A DNA stretch of 64,000 bases from Curvibacter sp. Lineage in GTDB: Bacteria; Pseudomonadota; Gammaproteobacteria; Burkholderiales; Burkholderiaceae_C. A model generated the notes under the pieces. That model searched no databases, had not been told where the DNA came from, and saw nothing but the letters and a program-made list of their open reading frames with translations. Both the position numbers and the translations under genes were made by a program. Location of the stretch: assembly GCA_020248905.1 (NCBI GenBank), contig JADCGR010000031.1, positions 1 through 64,000 of the forward strand, read 5' to 3'. Shown here in pieces: positions 18,930 to 27,730 of this stretch (its first letter is position 1; the number at the start of each line of letters is the position of its first letter).

Positions 18930-19979
18930 CTAGCCGACTCGGGGGTCGGGACGGGCCCCGGCGACGAGGCGACGGGCCATACGCACCGCCTGAATCAGGC
19001 TGGACGCATCCGCGCTACCTGTGCCGGCAATATCGAATGCCGTTCCGTGGTCAGGACTGGTCCGTATGAACGGCAGACCCAGAGTGACGTTGACGCCTTG
19101 CTCGACGCCCAGGTACTTCACGGGGATCAGCCCCTGGTCGTGGTACATCGCCACCACCACATCGAACGCACCACCCCGCGCGCGCATGAAGACGGTGTCA
19201 GGTGGCAGGGGGCCAATCACGTCCATTCCCTCGTCACGGGCCCGCCGCACGGCAGGCTCGATGACCTCAAGCTCCTCCCGGCCGAACCGTCCACCCTCGC
19301 CGGCATGCGGGTTGAGCCCGGCGACCGCCATACGGGGACGACGCCCCAGCAGGGATTGGAGGGCTGCATGGGCGATCCGCAGTGTTTGCAGCACATTGCC
19401 ACGCGTCACCGCCTCGATCGCCTGGCGCAAGGACAGGTGGATGCTCACGAGAACTGTTCGCAGCTCGTCATTGGCAAGCATCATGCGCACCGGCACCTCC
19501 GAAGGGCCGCGACCCAGATGTGCAGCGGCCTCCGCCTGTAGCAGTTCGGTGTGGCCAGGATAGGAATCCCAGGGCGCGCCGGCGGCCGCCAGCGCCTCCT
19601 TGTGCAGCGGTGCCGTGATCAGCGCGCTCAGCTCACCGCGCAGCGCAGCCTGCGCAGCCCAGCGCACACAAAACCCGGCCAGTCGCCCTGCGGCGGCACT
19701 CACGCGCCCGGGGGGAACGTCCGCTTCAAGGCGGGCCACTTCCAGCACAGGCAGACAGCGGGGTGGCACCTGCGACAGCTCGTGGATGCCATCGATGCGC
19801 GCCACCGGCAGGATGGGCGTACCTTCGCGCTGGACCCAACGGGCCGCGCGGCGCTGTGCCGCAACATCGCCCACGACGAAGCAGCCAGCGAGGTCTGATG
19901 GCGCATCGCGAAAGGCCTTTGCGATGATCTCAGGCCCGATGCCTGCGACATCCCCCTGGGTGACAGCCAGCGGTTTCAT
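18930..19979 (-). CDS. pdxA: 4-hydroxythreonine-4-phosphate dehydrogenase family protein
   Basis: A PdxA-family metal- and NAD-dependent dehydrogenase of 349 residues. The start VTQGDVAGIGPEI, the metal ligand region SYPGHTELLQ, the GLNPHAGEGGRFGREE motif and YHDQGLIPVK are all family features. PdxA proper oxidises 4-phosphohydroxy-threonine in pyridoxal-phosphate synthesis; PdxA2-type paralogues act on other hydroxyacids, and sequence by eye does not separate them. Length is close to PdxA (about 330). Its start overlaps the stop of the NIF3 gene (ATGA), and petA is 77 bases downstream. The usual partner ksgA is not adjacent. Confidence 0.85.
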   Translation of the reverse strand: MKPLAVTQGDVAGIGPEIIAKAFRDAPSDLAGCFVVGDVAAQRRAARWVQREGTPILPVARIDGIHELSQVPPRCLPVLEVARLEADVPPGRVSAAAGRLAGFCVRWAAQAALRGELSALITAPLHKEALAAAGAPWDSYPGHTELLQAEAAAHLGRGPSEVPVRMMLANDELRTVLVSIHLSLRQAIEAVTRGNVLQTLRIAHAALQSLLGRRPRMAVAGLNPHAGEGGRFGREELEVIEPAVRRARDEGMDVIGPLPPDTVFMRARGGAFDVVVAMYHDQGLIPVKYLGVEQGVNVTLGLPFIRTSPDHGTAFDIAGTGSADASSLIQAVRMARRLVAGARPDPRVG

Positions 19980-20734
19980 GCCGGGTTGTCGATCTCGATA
20001 AACTCATGATCCAGGCCCAGCTGGACCGCGACGTGCGCGGCGACCGCCGGTGCGCCGTAACGCTCGGTCGCGTGGTGCCCACAGGCCAGATAGGCCACAC
20101 CACATTCCCTCGCGTAATGCGCCTGCGGTTCGGAAATCTCTCCGGTAATGTAGGCATCAGCACCTGCAGCAATCGCCGCCTCGAAATAGGCTTGCGCGCC
20201 GCCTGTGCACCAGGCGATCCTGCGGATGACACCGGCAGCGCCTGAGACCAGCGTCGCCGGGCGCCCGAGGGCCTGCTCCACATGCCGTGCGAGGGCACCC
20301 GCGTCCTGAAACGGTGCTCCACCGGACGGCTCTCCAAGCCAGCCCAGGTCCTGCTCACCGAAGCGCGAGAGTCCGCGCAGGCCCAGATGCGATCCGAAAC
20401 AGGCGTTGTTGCCCAGCTCCGGATGCGCATCAAGCGGCAGGTGATAGGCAAAGAGGTTGATGTCGTAAGCCAGAAGAAGGCGTAAGCGCTCCTTCAGCCA
20501 GCCCGTCACGCGCCCATCGTGGCCTCGCCAAAACAAGCCGTGGTGTACGAAGATGGCGTCGGCCCGGGCTTCGATGGCGGCCTCAATCAGCGCGCGGCTG
20601 GCGGTGACACCGGAAACGAGCTTGCGCACGCCGATCTTGCCTTCCACCTGCAGGCCGTTGGGGCCATAGTCGCGGAAGCGTTCGGGTTGCAGCAGGTCGT
20701 CAAAGGCCGTCAGAAGCTGTATGCGATCGGTCAT
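19976..20734 (-). CDS. Nif3-like dinuclear metal-binding protein
   Basis: A NIF3/YbgI family protein of 252 residues. VHHGLFW, YHLPLDAHPELGNN, a later TGEISEPQAHY and CGHHATERYG supply the histidines, aspartate and glutamates that form the dinuclear metal site. The fold matches GTP cyclohydrolase I type 2, but enzymatic function in this family is unsettled. I take ATG at 20732-20734; five upstream residues are not conserved. It precedes the pdxA family gene with a four-base overlap and follows a cysteine-cluster protein gene by 11 bases, so the three are likely one transcript. Confidence 0.9.
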   Translation of the reverse strand: MTDRIQLLTAFDDLLQPERFRDYGPNGLQVEGKIGVRKLVSGVTASRALIEAAIEARADAIFVHHGLFWRGHDGRVTGWLKERLRLLLAYDINLFAYHLPLDAHPELGNNACFGSHLGLRGLSRFGEQDLGWLGEPSGGAPFQDAGALARHVEQALGRPATLVSGAAGVIRRIAWCTGGAQAYFEAAIAAGADAYITGEISEPQAHYARECGVAYLACGHHATERYGAPAVAAHVAVQLGLDHEFIEIDNPA

Positions 20735-20745
20735 GGACCGGATTG

Positions 20746-21105
20746 TCAATCAGATTGCGGCGGTCGTCCTACCTCCAGGCTGCAGTCGCAGCCCCGGCCG
20801 GCTGCAATCCAGCGTTTCGCCATCAGACGCAAAAGTGGCAGCATGGAAACGCGCAGCAGCGATCCGCCCGGACCCGGCATGGCCGCGCGCAAGACCTCGT
20901 TCGTCATGGTGACGGCGCCGCAGACATAGCGTCCGCCACCCTCGTCCCAGCGCAAGGCCGCACAGGTACCGTGACGACGCCCAGACAGCAAACCGCCCAG
21001 CGGGCAAGGCTCGACCAGGCAGCAGACGCCGCAGCCGTTGCAAGGCTGGCCTGCAGCAGGCTTGCGCGGTGCTGCCGGTTCAACATGGATGATTTGCGCT
21101 GCCAT
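20746..21105 (-). CDS. YkgJ-like cysteine-cluster protein
   Basis: A protein of 119 residues with cysteines as PCNGCGVCCLVEPCPLG, then TCAAL, VCGAV and CDCSL. The CxxCxxCC block is that of the YkgJ/UPF0153 zinc- or iron-chelating family; the metal is not known from sequence. The true start MAAQIIHVEP is the ATG at 21103-21105; the longer open frame upstream runs antisense through the protease gene. It is divergent from the DegS-like gene, with only 27 bases between starts. Function unknown. Confidence 0.82.
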   Translation of the reverse strand: MAAQIIHVEPAAPRKPAAGQPCNGCGVCCLVEPCPLGGLLSGRRHGTCAALRWDEGGGRYVCGAVTMTNEVLRAAMPGPGGSLLRVSMLPLLRLMAKRWIAAGRGCDCSLEVGRPPQSD

Positions 21106-21132
21106 TGACAGCCACACTCTACAATTTCCAGC

Positions 21133-22272
21133 ATGAAACGCTACTGGCTGCTGTTCTCGCAAGCTGTCACGGTCCTCTTGGCAGCTTACTTCATCTTGGT
21201 CACCCTCAAGCCGGCCTGGGTGATGCAGCCCGGCGAGACACCCACGGTCGCTCTCTTCCAGGCGCCCGCAGAGCGCCAAGCAGCCCAGCCACCCGGCAGC
21301 TTCCGCGTGGCTGCCCAGAGGGCCTCGGCTGCCGTGGTCAGCATCAATACCAGCAAGTCGGCCCGACGCAATCCTCACGCCAATGACCCTTGGTTCCGCT
21401 TCTTCTTTGGTGATCAGGACAACGAGCCCCAGGTCGGTCTGGGCAGCGGCGTCATCGTCAGCCCCGGCGGCTACATTCTGACTAACAACCATGTCATTGA
21501 AGGCGCAGACGAAATCGAGGTCATCCTCAACGACAGCCGACGCGGCCGCGCCCGCGTGATCGGCACCGATCCTGACAGCGACCTGGCGGTACTGAAGATC
21601 GAGCTCGACAAGCTGCCGGTGATCGTGCTTGGCAACTCCGACGCACTGCAGGTGGGCGACCCGGTGCTGGCCATCGGCAACCCCTTCGGCGTGGGTCAGA
21701 CCGTGACCGGCGGCATCGTCAGCGCGCTGGGACGCAACCAGCTGGGCATCAACACTTTCGAGAATTTCATCCAGACTGATGCGGCCATCAACCCGGGCAA
21801 TTCGGGAGGAGCACTGGTTGATGCCAACGGTAATCTGTTGGGCATCAACACCGCCATCTATTCACGCTCGGGCGGCAATATGGGGATCGGGTTTGCCATC
21901 CCCGTGAGTACGGCCCAGCAAGTGCTCGAAAGTATCGTCAAGGAAGGCCAGGTCACGCGCGGCTGGATCGGGGTCGAGCCTAGCGACCTTTCACCCGAGC
22001 TTGCCGAGACCTTTGGCGTGAAGGGGGGCGAGGGCGTGATCATCACCGGCGTGCTGCAGAACGGGCCGGCAGCGCAAGCCGGCATCCGGCCCGGCGACGT
22101 CATCATGCGCGTGAGCGGTGAACCGGTGCTCAACGTCTCGGAATTGCTCAGCCGGGTCGCGGCTCTCAAGCCCGGCAATGCTGCGGTGTTCGTCATCCGG
22201 CGGCAGGATCGCACGCTGGAGGTCAGCATCACGCCGGGCGTTCGACCCAAGCCGCGACGCAACCAACAGTAA
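21133..22272 (+). CDS. DegS-like periplasmic serine protease, one PDZ domain
   Basis: An HtrA-family protease of 379 residues. An uncleaved-looking N-terminal membrane segment (about residues 5-25) anchors it; the trypsin-like domain has His120 (TNNH), Asp150 (DSDLAVL) and Ser224 (GNSGG). One PDZ domain (about 270-365) follows, so the layout is that of DegS rather than DegP/DegQ, which have two. DegS triggers the envelope sigma-E response by cutting anti-sigma factor RseA; that role here is inference. A TACAAT lies seven bases before the ATG and no clear Shine-Dalgarno sequence is present. It converges on tatC, with 25 bases between stops. Confidence 0.9.
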   Translation: MKRYWLLFSQAVTVLLAAYFILVTLKPAWVMQPGETPTVALFQAPAERQAAQPPGSFRVAAQRASAAVVSINTSKSARRNPHANDPWFRFFFGDQDNEPQVGLGSGVIVSPGGYILTNNHVIEGADEIEVILNDSRRGRARVIGTDPDSDLAVLKIELDKLPVIVLGNSDALQVGDPVLAIGNPFGVGQTVTGGIVSALGRNQLGINTFENFIQTDAAINPGNSGGALVDANGNLLGINTAIYSRSGGNMGIGFAIPVSTAQQVLESIVKEGQVTRGWIGVEPSDLSPELAETFGVKGGEGVIITGVLQNGPAAQAGIRPGDVIMRVSGEPVLNVSELLSRVAALKPGNAAVFVIRRQDRTLEVSITPGVRPKPRRNQQ

Positions 22273-22297
22273 CCGGGCTTCGCAGCAACTGTAGGCC

Positions 22298-23083
22298 TTA
22301 GTTGTCGGCGGGCTCCGCGTCGGGCGCGCGCGTGTGGCGGATGAAGATCTGCGCCGCCCAGATGCCAAACTCGTAGAGCAGGCACATCGGAATGGCCAGA
22401 GCGAGCTGCGATACGACGTCGGGCGGCGTCACGATGGCCGCGATGATGAAGGCCAGCACGATGAAATAGCCCCGGAAATCCTTGAGTCTCTGGATGCTCA
22501 CGATGCCCATGCGGGCCAGCACGATGACGACGATGGGTACCTCGAACGCCAGTCCGAAGGCTATGAACATGGTCAGCACAAAACTCAGGTAGGCCTCGAT
22601 GTCGGGCGCCGCCGTGATGCTCTTGGGCGCAAAGCCCTGGATGAATGCGAAGACCTGGCCAAAGACAAAAAAGTAGCAGAACGCCACGCCGATGAAGAAC
22701 AGCACAGTGCTCGACACAACAAGCGGCAGGACGAGCTTCTTCTCATGGCTGTAAAGACCGGGCGCGACAAAGGCCCACACCTGGTAGAGGACGACCGGCA
22801 GCGCCAACAGGAAGGCCGCCATCAGCAGGATCTTGAGCGGAACCATGAACGGCGATATGACCGAGGTGGCAATCAGCGTGGTGCCCTTGGGCAGGTGGGC
22901 GACCAGGGGCGCGGCCAGGAGATCGTAGAGTTCCCCCGGCCCCGGGTAGAGGGCCAGAATCGCCGCCATCACCGCCATGGCAATCACGCTCTTGAGCAGG
23001 CGGTCACGCAGTTCGATCAGGTGCTGGACAAAGGGCTGCTCCGTGCCGGCCAGCTCGTCGTCTTTTGATTGGGGGTCAGCCAT
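22298..23083 (-). CDS. tatC: Sec-independent translocase subunit TatC
   Basis: The receptor subunit of the twin-arginine translocase, 261 residues with six hydrophobic segments. The N-terminal HLIELRDRLLKS, the first periplasmic-loop region with LAAPLVAHLPKG, and PPDVVSQLALAIPM are conserved TatC motifs. It is the third gene of tatABC, 52 bases after tatB, and ends the long his-HIT-tat run. Confidence 0.97.
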   Translation of the reverse strand: MADPQSKDDELAGTEQPFVQHLIELRDRLLKSVIAMAVMAAILALYPGPGELYDLLAAPLVAHLPKGTTLIATSVISPFMVPLKILLMAAFLLALPVVLYQVWAFVAPGLYSHEKKLVLPLVVSSTVLFFIGVAFCYFFVFGQVFAFIQGFAPKSITAAPDIEAYLSFVLTMFIAFGLAFEVPIVVIVLARMGIVSIQRLKDFRGYFIVLAFIIAAIVTPPDVVSQLALAIPMCLLYEFGIWAAQIFIRHTRAPDAEPADN

Positions 23084-23135
23084 CGATCATTCCGTTTACG
23101 GCACCCGGTTTTGCCGGGGCAACCGGCACGGGAAC

Positions 23136-23603
23136 TCAGTTCAGTGGTTTGGGCCGGTAACGTGCCACACGGGCGGCACCCGACAAAGCGCGCGTCCTCA
23201 CCCCCTGACGCGCCTTGTACCAAGCTGGCATGGCACCGCGCTTGAGACGCCAGTTCTTGCCCGGGTGCTTGTAGGCGGGAACCGACGTCAGGCTGGCCGA
23301 CAGGTCGGGGGAAGATTCGAGGCCCGAGGTGGCCGAGGACCATTCCTTCTCGAAGTCCGAGGTGGTGGACTGGATTGAAGTTTCGACCGACTGGGCCGCC
23401 CCCTCAACGGTGCTCTTCATCTTCTTGAGCTCTTCCAGCTCAATGGAGCGGTTCACCTCGGCTTTGACGTCAGACACGTAGCGCTGGGCCTTGCCCAGCA
23501 AGGCGCCGATGGTGCGGGCCACGCGCGGCAGCTTCTCCGGCCCGATGACGACCAAGGCCACCGCGCCAATCAGCGCAATCTTGGATAGACCGAGGTCGAT
23601 CAT
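23136..23603 (-). CDS. tatB: Sec-independent translocase subunit TatB
   Basis: A single-span membrane protein of 155 residues starting [27 protein letters not shown], the conserved TatB hairpin of membrane segment, Gly-Pro-Glu hinge and amphipathic helix. The C-terminal two thirds is a variable charged tail. With TatC it binds the twin-arginine signal. It lies 20 bases after tatA. Confidence 0.96.
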   Translation of the reverse strand: MIDLGLSKIALIGAVALVVIGPEKLPRVARTIGALLGKAQRYVSDVKAEVNRSIELEELKKMKSTVEGAAQSVETSIQSTTSDFEKEWSSATSGLESSPDLSASLTSVPAYKHPGKNWRLKRGAMPAWYKARQGVRTRALSGAARVARYRPKPLN

Positions 23604-23623
23604 GCCGCAGGTTCAGCGATCAC

Positions 23624-23875
23624 TCAGGACTTGGGCTTGGCTTCCACGTCGATCGTGTTCTTGTCAGCGGGAGCCGCCGCCGTGCTGGCCACCTGCTGGG
23701 GAGCCGGCGCAGCAGCGGCCTTGTCCTCCGACGCCGACCCATCTTTCATCCCGTCCTTGAAGCCCTTGACGGCGCCACCCAGGTCACTGCCCAGATTCTT
23801 GAGCTTCTTTGTGCCGAACACCATGACGACAATCAGCAGAACGATCAGCCAATGCCAGATGGAAAAGGTTCCCAT
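23624..23875 (-). CDS. tatA: Sec-independent translocase subunit TatA
   Basis: The pore-forming subunit, 83 residues: [21 protein letters not shown] is the membrane segment, followed by the [21 protein letters not shown] amphipathic helix and an acidic, Ala/Pro-rich tail. A good AGGAGATAAAC sequence precedes the ATG. First of tatABC, downstream of the HIT gene by 65 bases that hold a hairpin. Confidence 0.97.
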   Translation of the reverse strand: MGTFSIWHWLIVLLIVVMVFGTKKLKNLGSDLGGAVKGFKDGMKDGSASEDKAAAAPAPQQVASTAAAPADKNTIDVEAKPKS

Positions 23876-23911
23876 GTTTATCTCCTAGTGAGTTTACGGT
23901 TTTAATCCGCT

Positions 23912-23932
23912 CGCCTGCCCGGGCGGCAGGCG
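23912..23932. repeat. Hairpin between HIT gene and tatA
   Basis: CGCCTGCC (23912-23919) pairs perfectly with GGCAGGCG (23925-23932) around a five-base loop, nine bases after the HIT stop. There is no T-tract on either strand, so it is at most a weak terminator or an RNA processing or stability site within the his-tat transcript. Confidence 0.5.
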
Positions 23933-23940
23933 AAGGCAAA

Positions 23941-24312
23941 TCAGCCCTTGAGCCACGGACGCGGGCCGCCGATCAGATGCATATGCAGGTGGTGCACTTC
24001 CTGTCCGCCGTCAGCACCAGTATTGCAGACCAGGCGAAATCCTCCCTCGGGGTAGGGCCGACAGCCGTGCTGCTCGGCCAGACCTGGTACCAGCGCCATC
24101 ATGCGGCCCAGCAGACCCGCGTGTTCCGGACCGACCTGGGCCATGGAGGGGATGTGCAGCTTGGGGATCAGCAGCAGATGCACGGGGGCCCAGGGATGGA
24201 TGTCGTGGAAGACGTAGATATGCTCGTCCTCATAAGCCTTTTTGGAAGGGATTTGGCCGGCCACGATCCTGCAAAAGATGCAGTTCGGCTGGCTTTGTTG
24301 GACCTGGGTCAT
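23941..24312 (-). CDS. HIT family nucleotide-binding protein
   Basis: A histidine-triad protein of 123 residues. The triad is HHLHMHLIGG near the C-terminus, and CIFCRIVAGQIPSKKAYEDE opens the domain as in HinT-type purine nucleoside phosphoramidases. I start at ATG 24310-24312 (MTQVQQSQ), preceded by AAGGAG; upstream in-frame sequence is not HIT-like. The gene follows hisE and precedes tatABC, a common order in Burkholderiales, but the 109 bases between hisE and this gene hold nothing I recognise. Confidence 0.92.
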   Translation of the reverse strand: MTQVQQSQPNCIFCRIVAGQIPSKKAYEDEHIYVFHDIHPWAPVHLLLIPKLHIPSMAQVGPEHAGLLGRMMALVPGLAEQHGCRPYPEGGFRLVCNTGADGGQEVHHLHMHLIGGPRPWLKG

Positions 24313-24421
24313 GACGCAAGCTCCTTGGAACAGCGTCGCCCAGCGTGCATCAGGCCGAGGGGCGCGCAGCTCAGCAAAGCCCGGGCGATCAGGCACCTGC
24401 AAAGAAGTGTGCCCGCGACCG

Positions 24422-24811
24422 TCATGCCTTGCCGCCCTCACGGGCCAGTGCCTTGCGCAGGGCCTTTTCCTCAATGCCGCTGGTGCCTTCGCGACGCTCC
24501 AGCTCGGTAATCACGTCAGCGGGCTTGAGGCCGTAGTGCGCCAGGGTGATCAGGGTGTGGAACCAGAGATCAGCCACCTCGCCAACGATCTTGCTGCGGT
24601 CGCCCCCGTGGTCGGCATCTTTGGCGGCCATCACGACCTCGGTGGCCTCCTCGCCGACCTTCTTCAGGAAGGCATCGGGGCCCTTGCGCAGCAGGCGGGC
24701 GACATAGCTCTTTTCGGGGTCCCCGCCCTGCGCGGGCAGGCGGCTTTCAATGACGGCCGCCATTCGGGCCAGGACATCAGCAGAATTCGTCGAGTCGGCC
24801 ATGTTCTTCAT
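24422..24811 (-). CDS. hisE: Phosphoribosyl-ATP pyrophosphatase
   Basis: A MazG-like helical protein of 129 residues catalysing the second step of histidine synthesis, PR-ATP to PR-AMP. The motif [15 protein letters not shown] followed by [12 protein letters not shown] supplies the acidic residues for magnesium. Separate hisE and hisI genes are usual in betaproteobacteria, unlike the fused hisIE of E. coli. Its ATG overlaps the hisI stop by four bases; an ATG at residue 4 is an alternative. Confidence 0.96.
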   Translation of the reverse strand: MKNMADSTNSADVLARMAAVIESRLPAQGGDPEKSYVARLLRKGPDAFLKKVGEEATEVVMAAKDADHGGDRSKIVGEVADLWFHTLITLAHYGLKPADVITELERREGTSGIEEKALRKALAREGGKA

Positions 24812-25281
24812 TTGTAGATGGTTGCGGGGTCCTTGAGCACCGGCTCCACCGCAGTCCAGACGCCGTCACGCAGCACACTGAAAAAGCAGCTGTGACGGCC
24901 GGTGTGGCAGGCGATGCCGGGTTCGTGCCCGCACTGGGTGACGGTGAGCAGCAGGACGTCGTTGTCACAATCGAGGCGTATCTCGTGTACCGTCTGCACG
25001 TGGCCCGACTCCTCGCCCTTGAACCAGAGCTTGCCGCGCGAGCGGCTGTAGTAGACCGCCCGACCCAGCATGGCCGTCTGCTGCAGGGCCTCACGGTTCA
25101 TCCAGGCGAACATCAGCACGTCCTTGCTGCCCCGCTCCTGGGCGATGACCGGCACCAAGCCCTGAGCATCCCATTTCACCTCGTCGAGCCATGAATCGGG
25201 CACACCCACGCCTGCCGCTATGTTTGCGACGCTTTCCAACACGGGGGCGTTCGCGCCCGGGGTCGGCCTGGCGGCGCTCAT
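24808..25281 (-). CDS. hisI: Phosphoribosyl-AMP cyclohydrolase
   Basis: The third step of histidine synthesis, opening the purine ring of PR-AMP; 157 residues. [15 protein letters not shown] is the conserved core, DCDND carries the magnesium aspartates, and the zinc cysteines are in [18 protein letters not shown]. The N-terminal 25 residues are longer than in most HisI and low in conservation. Start overlaps the hisF stop, stop overlaps hisE start. Confidence 0.96.
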   Translation of the reverse strand: MSAARPTPGANAPVLESVANIAAGVGVPDSWLDEVKWDAQGLVPVIAQERGSKDVLMFAWMNREALQQTAMLGRAVYYSRSRGKLWFKGEESGHVQTVHEIRLDCDNDVLLLTVTQCGHEPGIACHTGRHSCFFSVLRDGVWTAVEPVLKDPATIYK

Positions 25282-26069
25282 GCCACCTCCTCGACGCGCA
25301 CCGGAATGCCGGCCTGCGCCATGCGCGCCTTGGCCTGGGCAATCGTGTACTCGCCGTAATGGAAGATGCTGGCCGCCAGCACCGCGTCGGCCCCGCCCTT
25401 TTTCACGCCTTCCACAAGGTGGTCCAGACTCCCAACGCCGCCCGATGCAATCACCGGCACGCCTACCGCGTCACTGACCGCGCGCGTCAGCGCCAGGTCA
25501 AAGCCGGATCTTGTACCATCGCGGTCCATACTGGTGAGCAGGATCTCTCCAGCGCCGAAGTCGGCCATCTGGCGAGCCCAGGCAACGGCATCCAGGCCGG
25601 TGTTCTTTCGACCCCCAAGGCTATAGACATCCCAGCCCTCGCCGCGCGCCAGCATATCGTCACCAAACCTGCGCTTCGCGTCGATGGCCACCACGATGCA
25701 CTGCGCGCCGTACTTGTCCGACGCGTCGCGGATGACCTGCGGATTGGCGATGGCTGCGGAATTGAAGCTTGTCTTGTCAGCCCCGGCATTGAGCAGGCGT
25801 CGCACGTCCTCCACCGTGCGCACGCCACCACCCACCGTCAGGGGTATGAAAACCTGCGAAGCGACAGCTTCGATGATGTGAAGGATCAGGTCACGGCCGT
25901 CACTGGTGGCGGTGATGTCGAGAAAGGTCAGTTCGTCGGCGCCCTGCTCGTTGTATCGCGCGGCGATCTCGACCGGATCGCCTGCGTCGCGCAGTTCGAC
26001 AAAGTTCACGCCTTTCACGACGCGACCGCCCGTCACGTCCAGGCAGGGAATGATGCGTTTGGCCAGCAT
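25278..26069 (-). CDS. hisF: Imidazole glycerol phosphate synthase, cyclase subunit
   Basis: A (beta/alpha)8 barrel of 263 residues that takes ammonia from HisH to form imidazole glycerol phosphate and [25 protein letters not shown] carries the first catalytic Asp; the second is in [12 protein letters not shown]; phosphate-binding loops are VGGGVRT and ASGGVGS. It ends overlapping hisI. The upstream gap holds a duplicated 14-base sequence. Confidence 0.98.
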   Translation of the reverse strand: MLAKRIIPCLDVTGGRVVKGVNFVELRDAGDPVEIAARYNEQGADELTFLDITATSDGRDLILHIIEAVASQVFIPLTVGGGVRTVEDVRRLLNAGADKTSFNSAAIANPQVIRDASDKYGAQCIVVAIDAKRRFGDDMLARGEGWDVYSLGGRKNTGLDAVAWARQMADFGAGEILLTSMDRDGTRSGFDLALTRAVSDAVGVPVIASGGVGSLDHLVEGVKKGGADAVLAASIFHYGEYTIAQAKARMAQAGIPVRVEEVA

Positions 26070-26093
26070 GGCTGCGATTGTAGGTGGCGTGGA

Positions 26094-26121
26094 CTTCAGG
26101 CCACGCTCTTCAGGCCACGCT
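26094..26121. repeat. Perfect 14-bp tandem duplication
   Basis: CTTCAGGCCACGCT occurs twice back to back (26094-26107 and 26108-26121) in the gap between hisF and the epimerase gene. It looks like a simple slippage duplication. No regulatory role is evident. Confidence 0.85.
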
Positions 26122-26127
26122 CAGGCG

Positions 26128-26949
26128 CTACCATCCTTCCCACATCGCACCTGGCGCCAGCGGCACCGGATGCATCACCTGAGCCGCTTCCACGCAAAGC
26201 ATGCGGGCATGGCCTCCCGCCGGCAGGTCCGACAGAATCTTGTCTCGCCCCGGATTCCAGACCACGGTCTGGGCCCAGCTCGGGCTTTGCGCTATGGTTA
26301 GCGCCTGCCCTGCTTCGCGCAGACGCAAGGGCTCGCGGGCGGCGTGATACACACGGTCAAACTCGGCCTCAAAGCGCAAGGGATTGGTGCCAGTGGCATG
26401 GCGGTCCGCTACGGCGTCCCACTCGGGCTGCCCCTGCAGTCCTTCGAGCCGAACTTGGGCGATTTCGTCCACGGCGAAATAGGTGTGCAAGGCGCCTGTG
26501 AAGGACCAGGGCCGCGTATCGATGTTGCGCAGGGCCAAGGTCAGTTGCAGGACGCCAGGGCTCATGTCCACCACCAGGCGGGCTTCAAAGGCCCGGGGCC
26601 AGAAGACGCGCGTTGCGGGGCCATCGACCAGGCGCAGCGCGAGGCGCCCCAAGTGATCATCCAGCACCCGCTGGTCAAGCTCCCAGGACAGGTTGCGTAC
26701 AAAGCCGTGCTTGGGCAGACTGCCACGCATATTGAACTGGGGAAAGCAGACCGGCACACCGCCACGGATGGCGCTGCGACCATCGAAGACACTGGCGGGG
26801 CTCAGGTACAGCCGCTCGCGACCACCTGCCACCCAGGAGACCACATGCGCCCCATGCAGCAGCACACGCAGGCTGTCGCCGTTGGCAAGGGTGTGGACGA
26901 TGGAAGGCTGGCCACGAAAAGCCTCGTGACGCAGGACCGCTTCAGCCAT
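26128..26949 (-). CDS. D-hexose-6-phosphate mutarotase-like protein
   Basis: An aldose 1-epimerase fold protein of 273 residues of the YeaD group. [23 protein letters not shown] and the [10 protein letters not shown] segment are the sugar-phosphate binding and catalytic His regions; [10 protein letters not shown] and VVWNPGRDK continue the match. YeaD interconverts anomers of glucose-6-phosphate-type sugars. I start at ATG 26947-26949, eight bases inside the end of hisA, so it is translated within the his run. It has no step in histidine synthesis; its place between hisA and hisF is odd and may be simply positional. Confidence 0.87.
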   Translation of the reverse strand: MAEAVLRHEAFRGQPSIVHTLANGDSLRVLLHGAHVVSWVAGGRERLYLSPASVFDGRSAIRGGVPVCFPQFNMRGSLPKHGFVRNLSWELDQRVLDDHLGRLALRLVDGPATRVFWPRAFEARLVVDMSPGVLQLTLALRNIDTRPWSFTGALHTYFAVDEIAQVRLEGLQGQPEWDAVADRHATGTNPLRFEAEFDRVYHAAREPLRLREAGQALTIAQSPSWAQTVVWNPGRDKILSDLPAGGHARMLCVEAAQVMHPVPLAPGAMWEGW

Positions 26950-27682
26950 TAAGCTCGTCGGCTCGGATCTGTGCGGCCTCGAAGTCAAGGTCACCGGTAT
27001 AGATGGCGCGACCGCAGATCACGCCTTCGACCCCCTCGCCCTCAACGGCGCAAAGGGCTTCGATGTCCGACAGTTTGCTCAGGCCACCGGATGCAATGAC
27101 CGGAATGGTCAGGGCCTGGGCCAACTTGACCGTAGCTTCGATATTGATACCCGAGAGCATGCCATCGCGGCCGATATCGGTGTAGATGATGGATTCGACA
27201 CCGTAATCCTGGAACTTCTTGCCCAAGTCCACGACTTCGTGCCGGGTCAGCTTGCTCCAGCCATCGGTGGCCACTTTACCGTCCTTGGCATCTAGACCCA
27301 CGATGATGTGACCGCCAAAACCAGTGCAGGCGTCCTGCAGAAACCCTGGGTTCTTAACAGCAGCGGTGCCGATGATGACGTAGCGCAGGCCGGCGTCCAG
27401 ATAGCGCTCGATGGTGTCCAAATCGCGTATGCCGCCGCCGAGCTGGACATCAATTTCGCCACCGACTTCCTTGAGGATGCTGCGGATCGCCTGCTCGTTC
27501 TTGGGATGCCCGGCAAACGCACCGTTGAGGTCTACCAGATGCAGGCGGCGCGCGCCCAGGTCCACCCACCTGCGGGCCATGAGGGCCGGGTCCTCGCCAA
27601 AGGTGGTGGACTGGTGCATGTCGCCCTGCTTGAGGCGCACGCAATGTCCGTCTTTCAGGTCAATGGCGGGTATGAGAAGCAT
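26942..27682 (-). CDS. hisA: HisA, phosphoribosylformimino-AICAR-P isomerase
   Basis: The fourth enzyme of histidine synthesis, 246 residues, an Amadori rearrangement in a (beta/alpha)8 barrel. [17 protein letters not shown] carries the catalytic Asp8; the second Asp is in [21 protein letters not shown] and ASGGLSK are the phosphate-binding loops. It follows hisH by 48 bases and is overlapped by the epimerase gene. Confidence 0.98.
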   Translation of the reverse strand: MLLIPAIDLKDGHCVRLKQGDMHQSTTFGEDPALMARRWVDLGARRLHLVDLNGAFAGHPKNEQAIRSILKEVGGEIDVQLGGGIRDLDTIERYLDAGLRYVIIGTAAVKNPGFLQDACTGFGGHIIVGLDAKDGKVATDGWSKLTRHEVVDLGKKFQDYGVESIIYTDIGRDGMLSGINIEATVKLAQALTIPVIASGGLSKLSDIEALCAVEGEGVEGVICGRAIYTGDLDFEAAQIRADELNG

Positions 27683-27730
27683 GATGCTTGGGCGAGGCAG
27701 AGCCGGCGTGACCGGTTTGTGTAGGCGTGG

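Noticed and set aside
24313-24421. A small gene between hisE and the HIT gene
   Set aside because: The open frame there has no family match and continues from inside hisE in another frame; I treat the stretch as non-coding.
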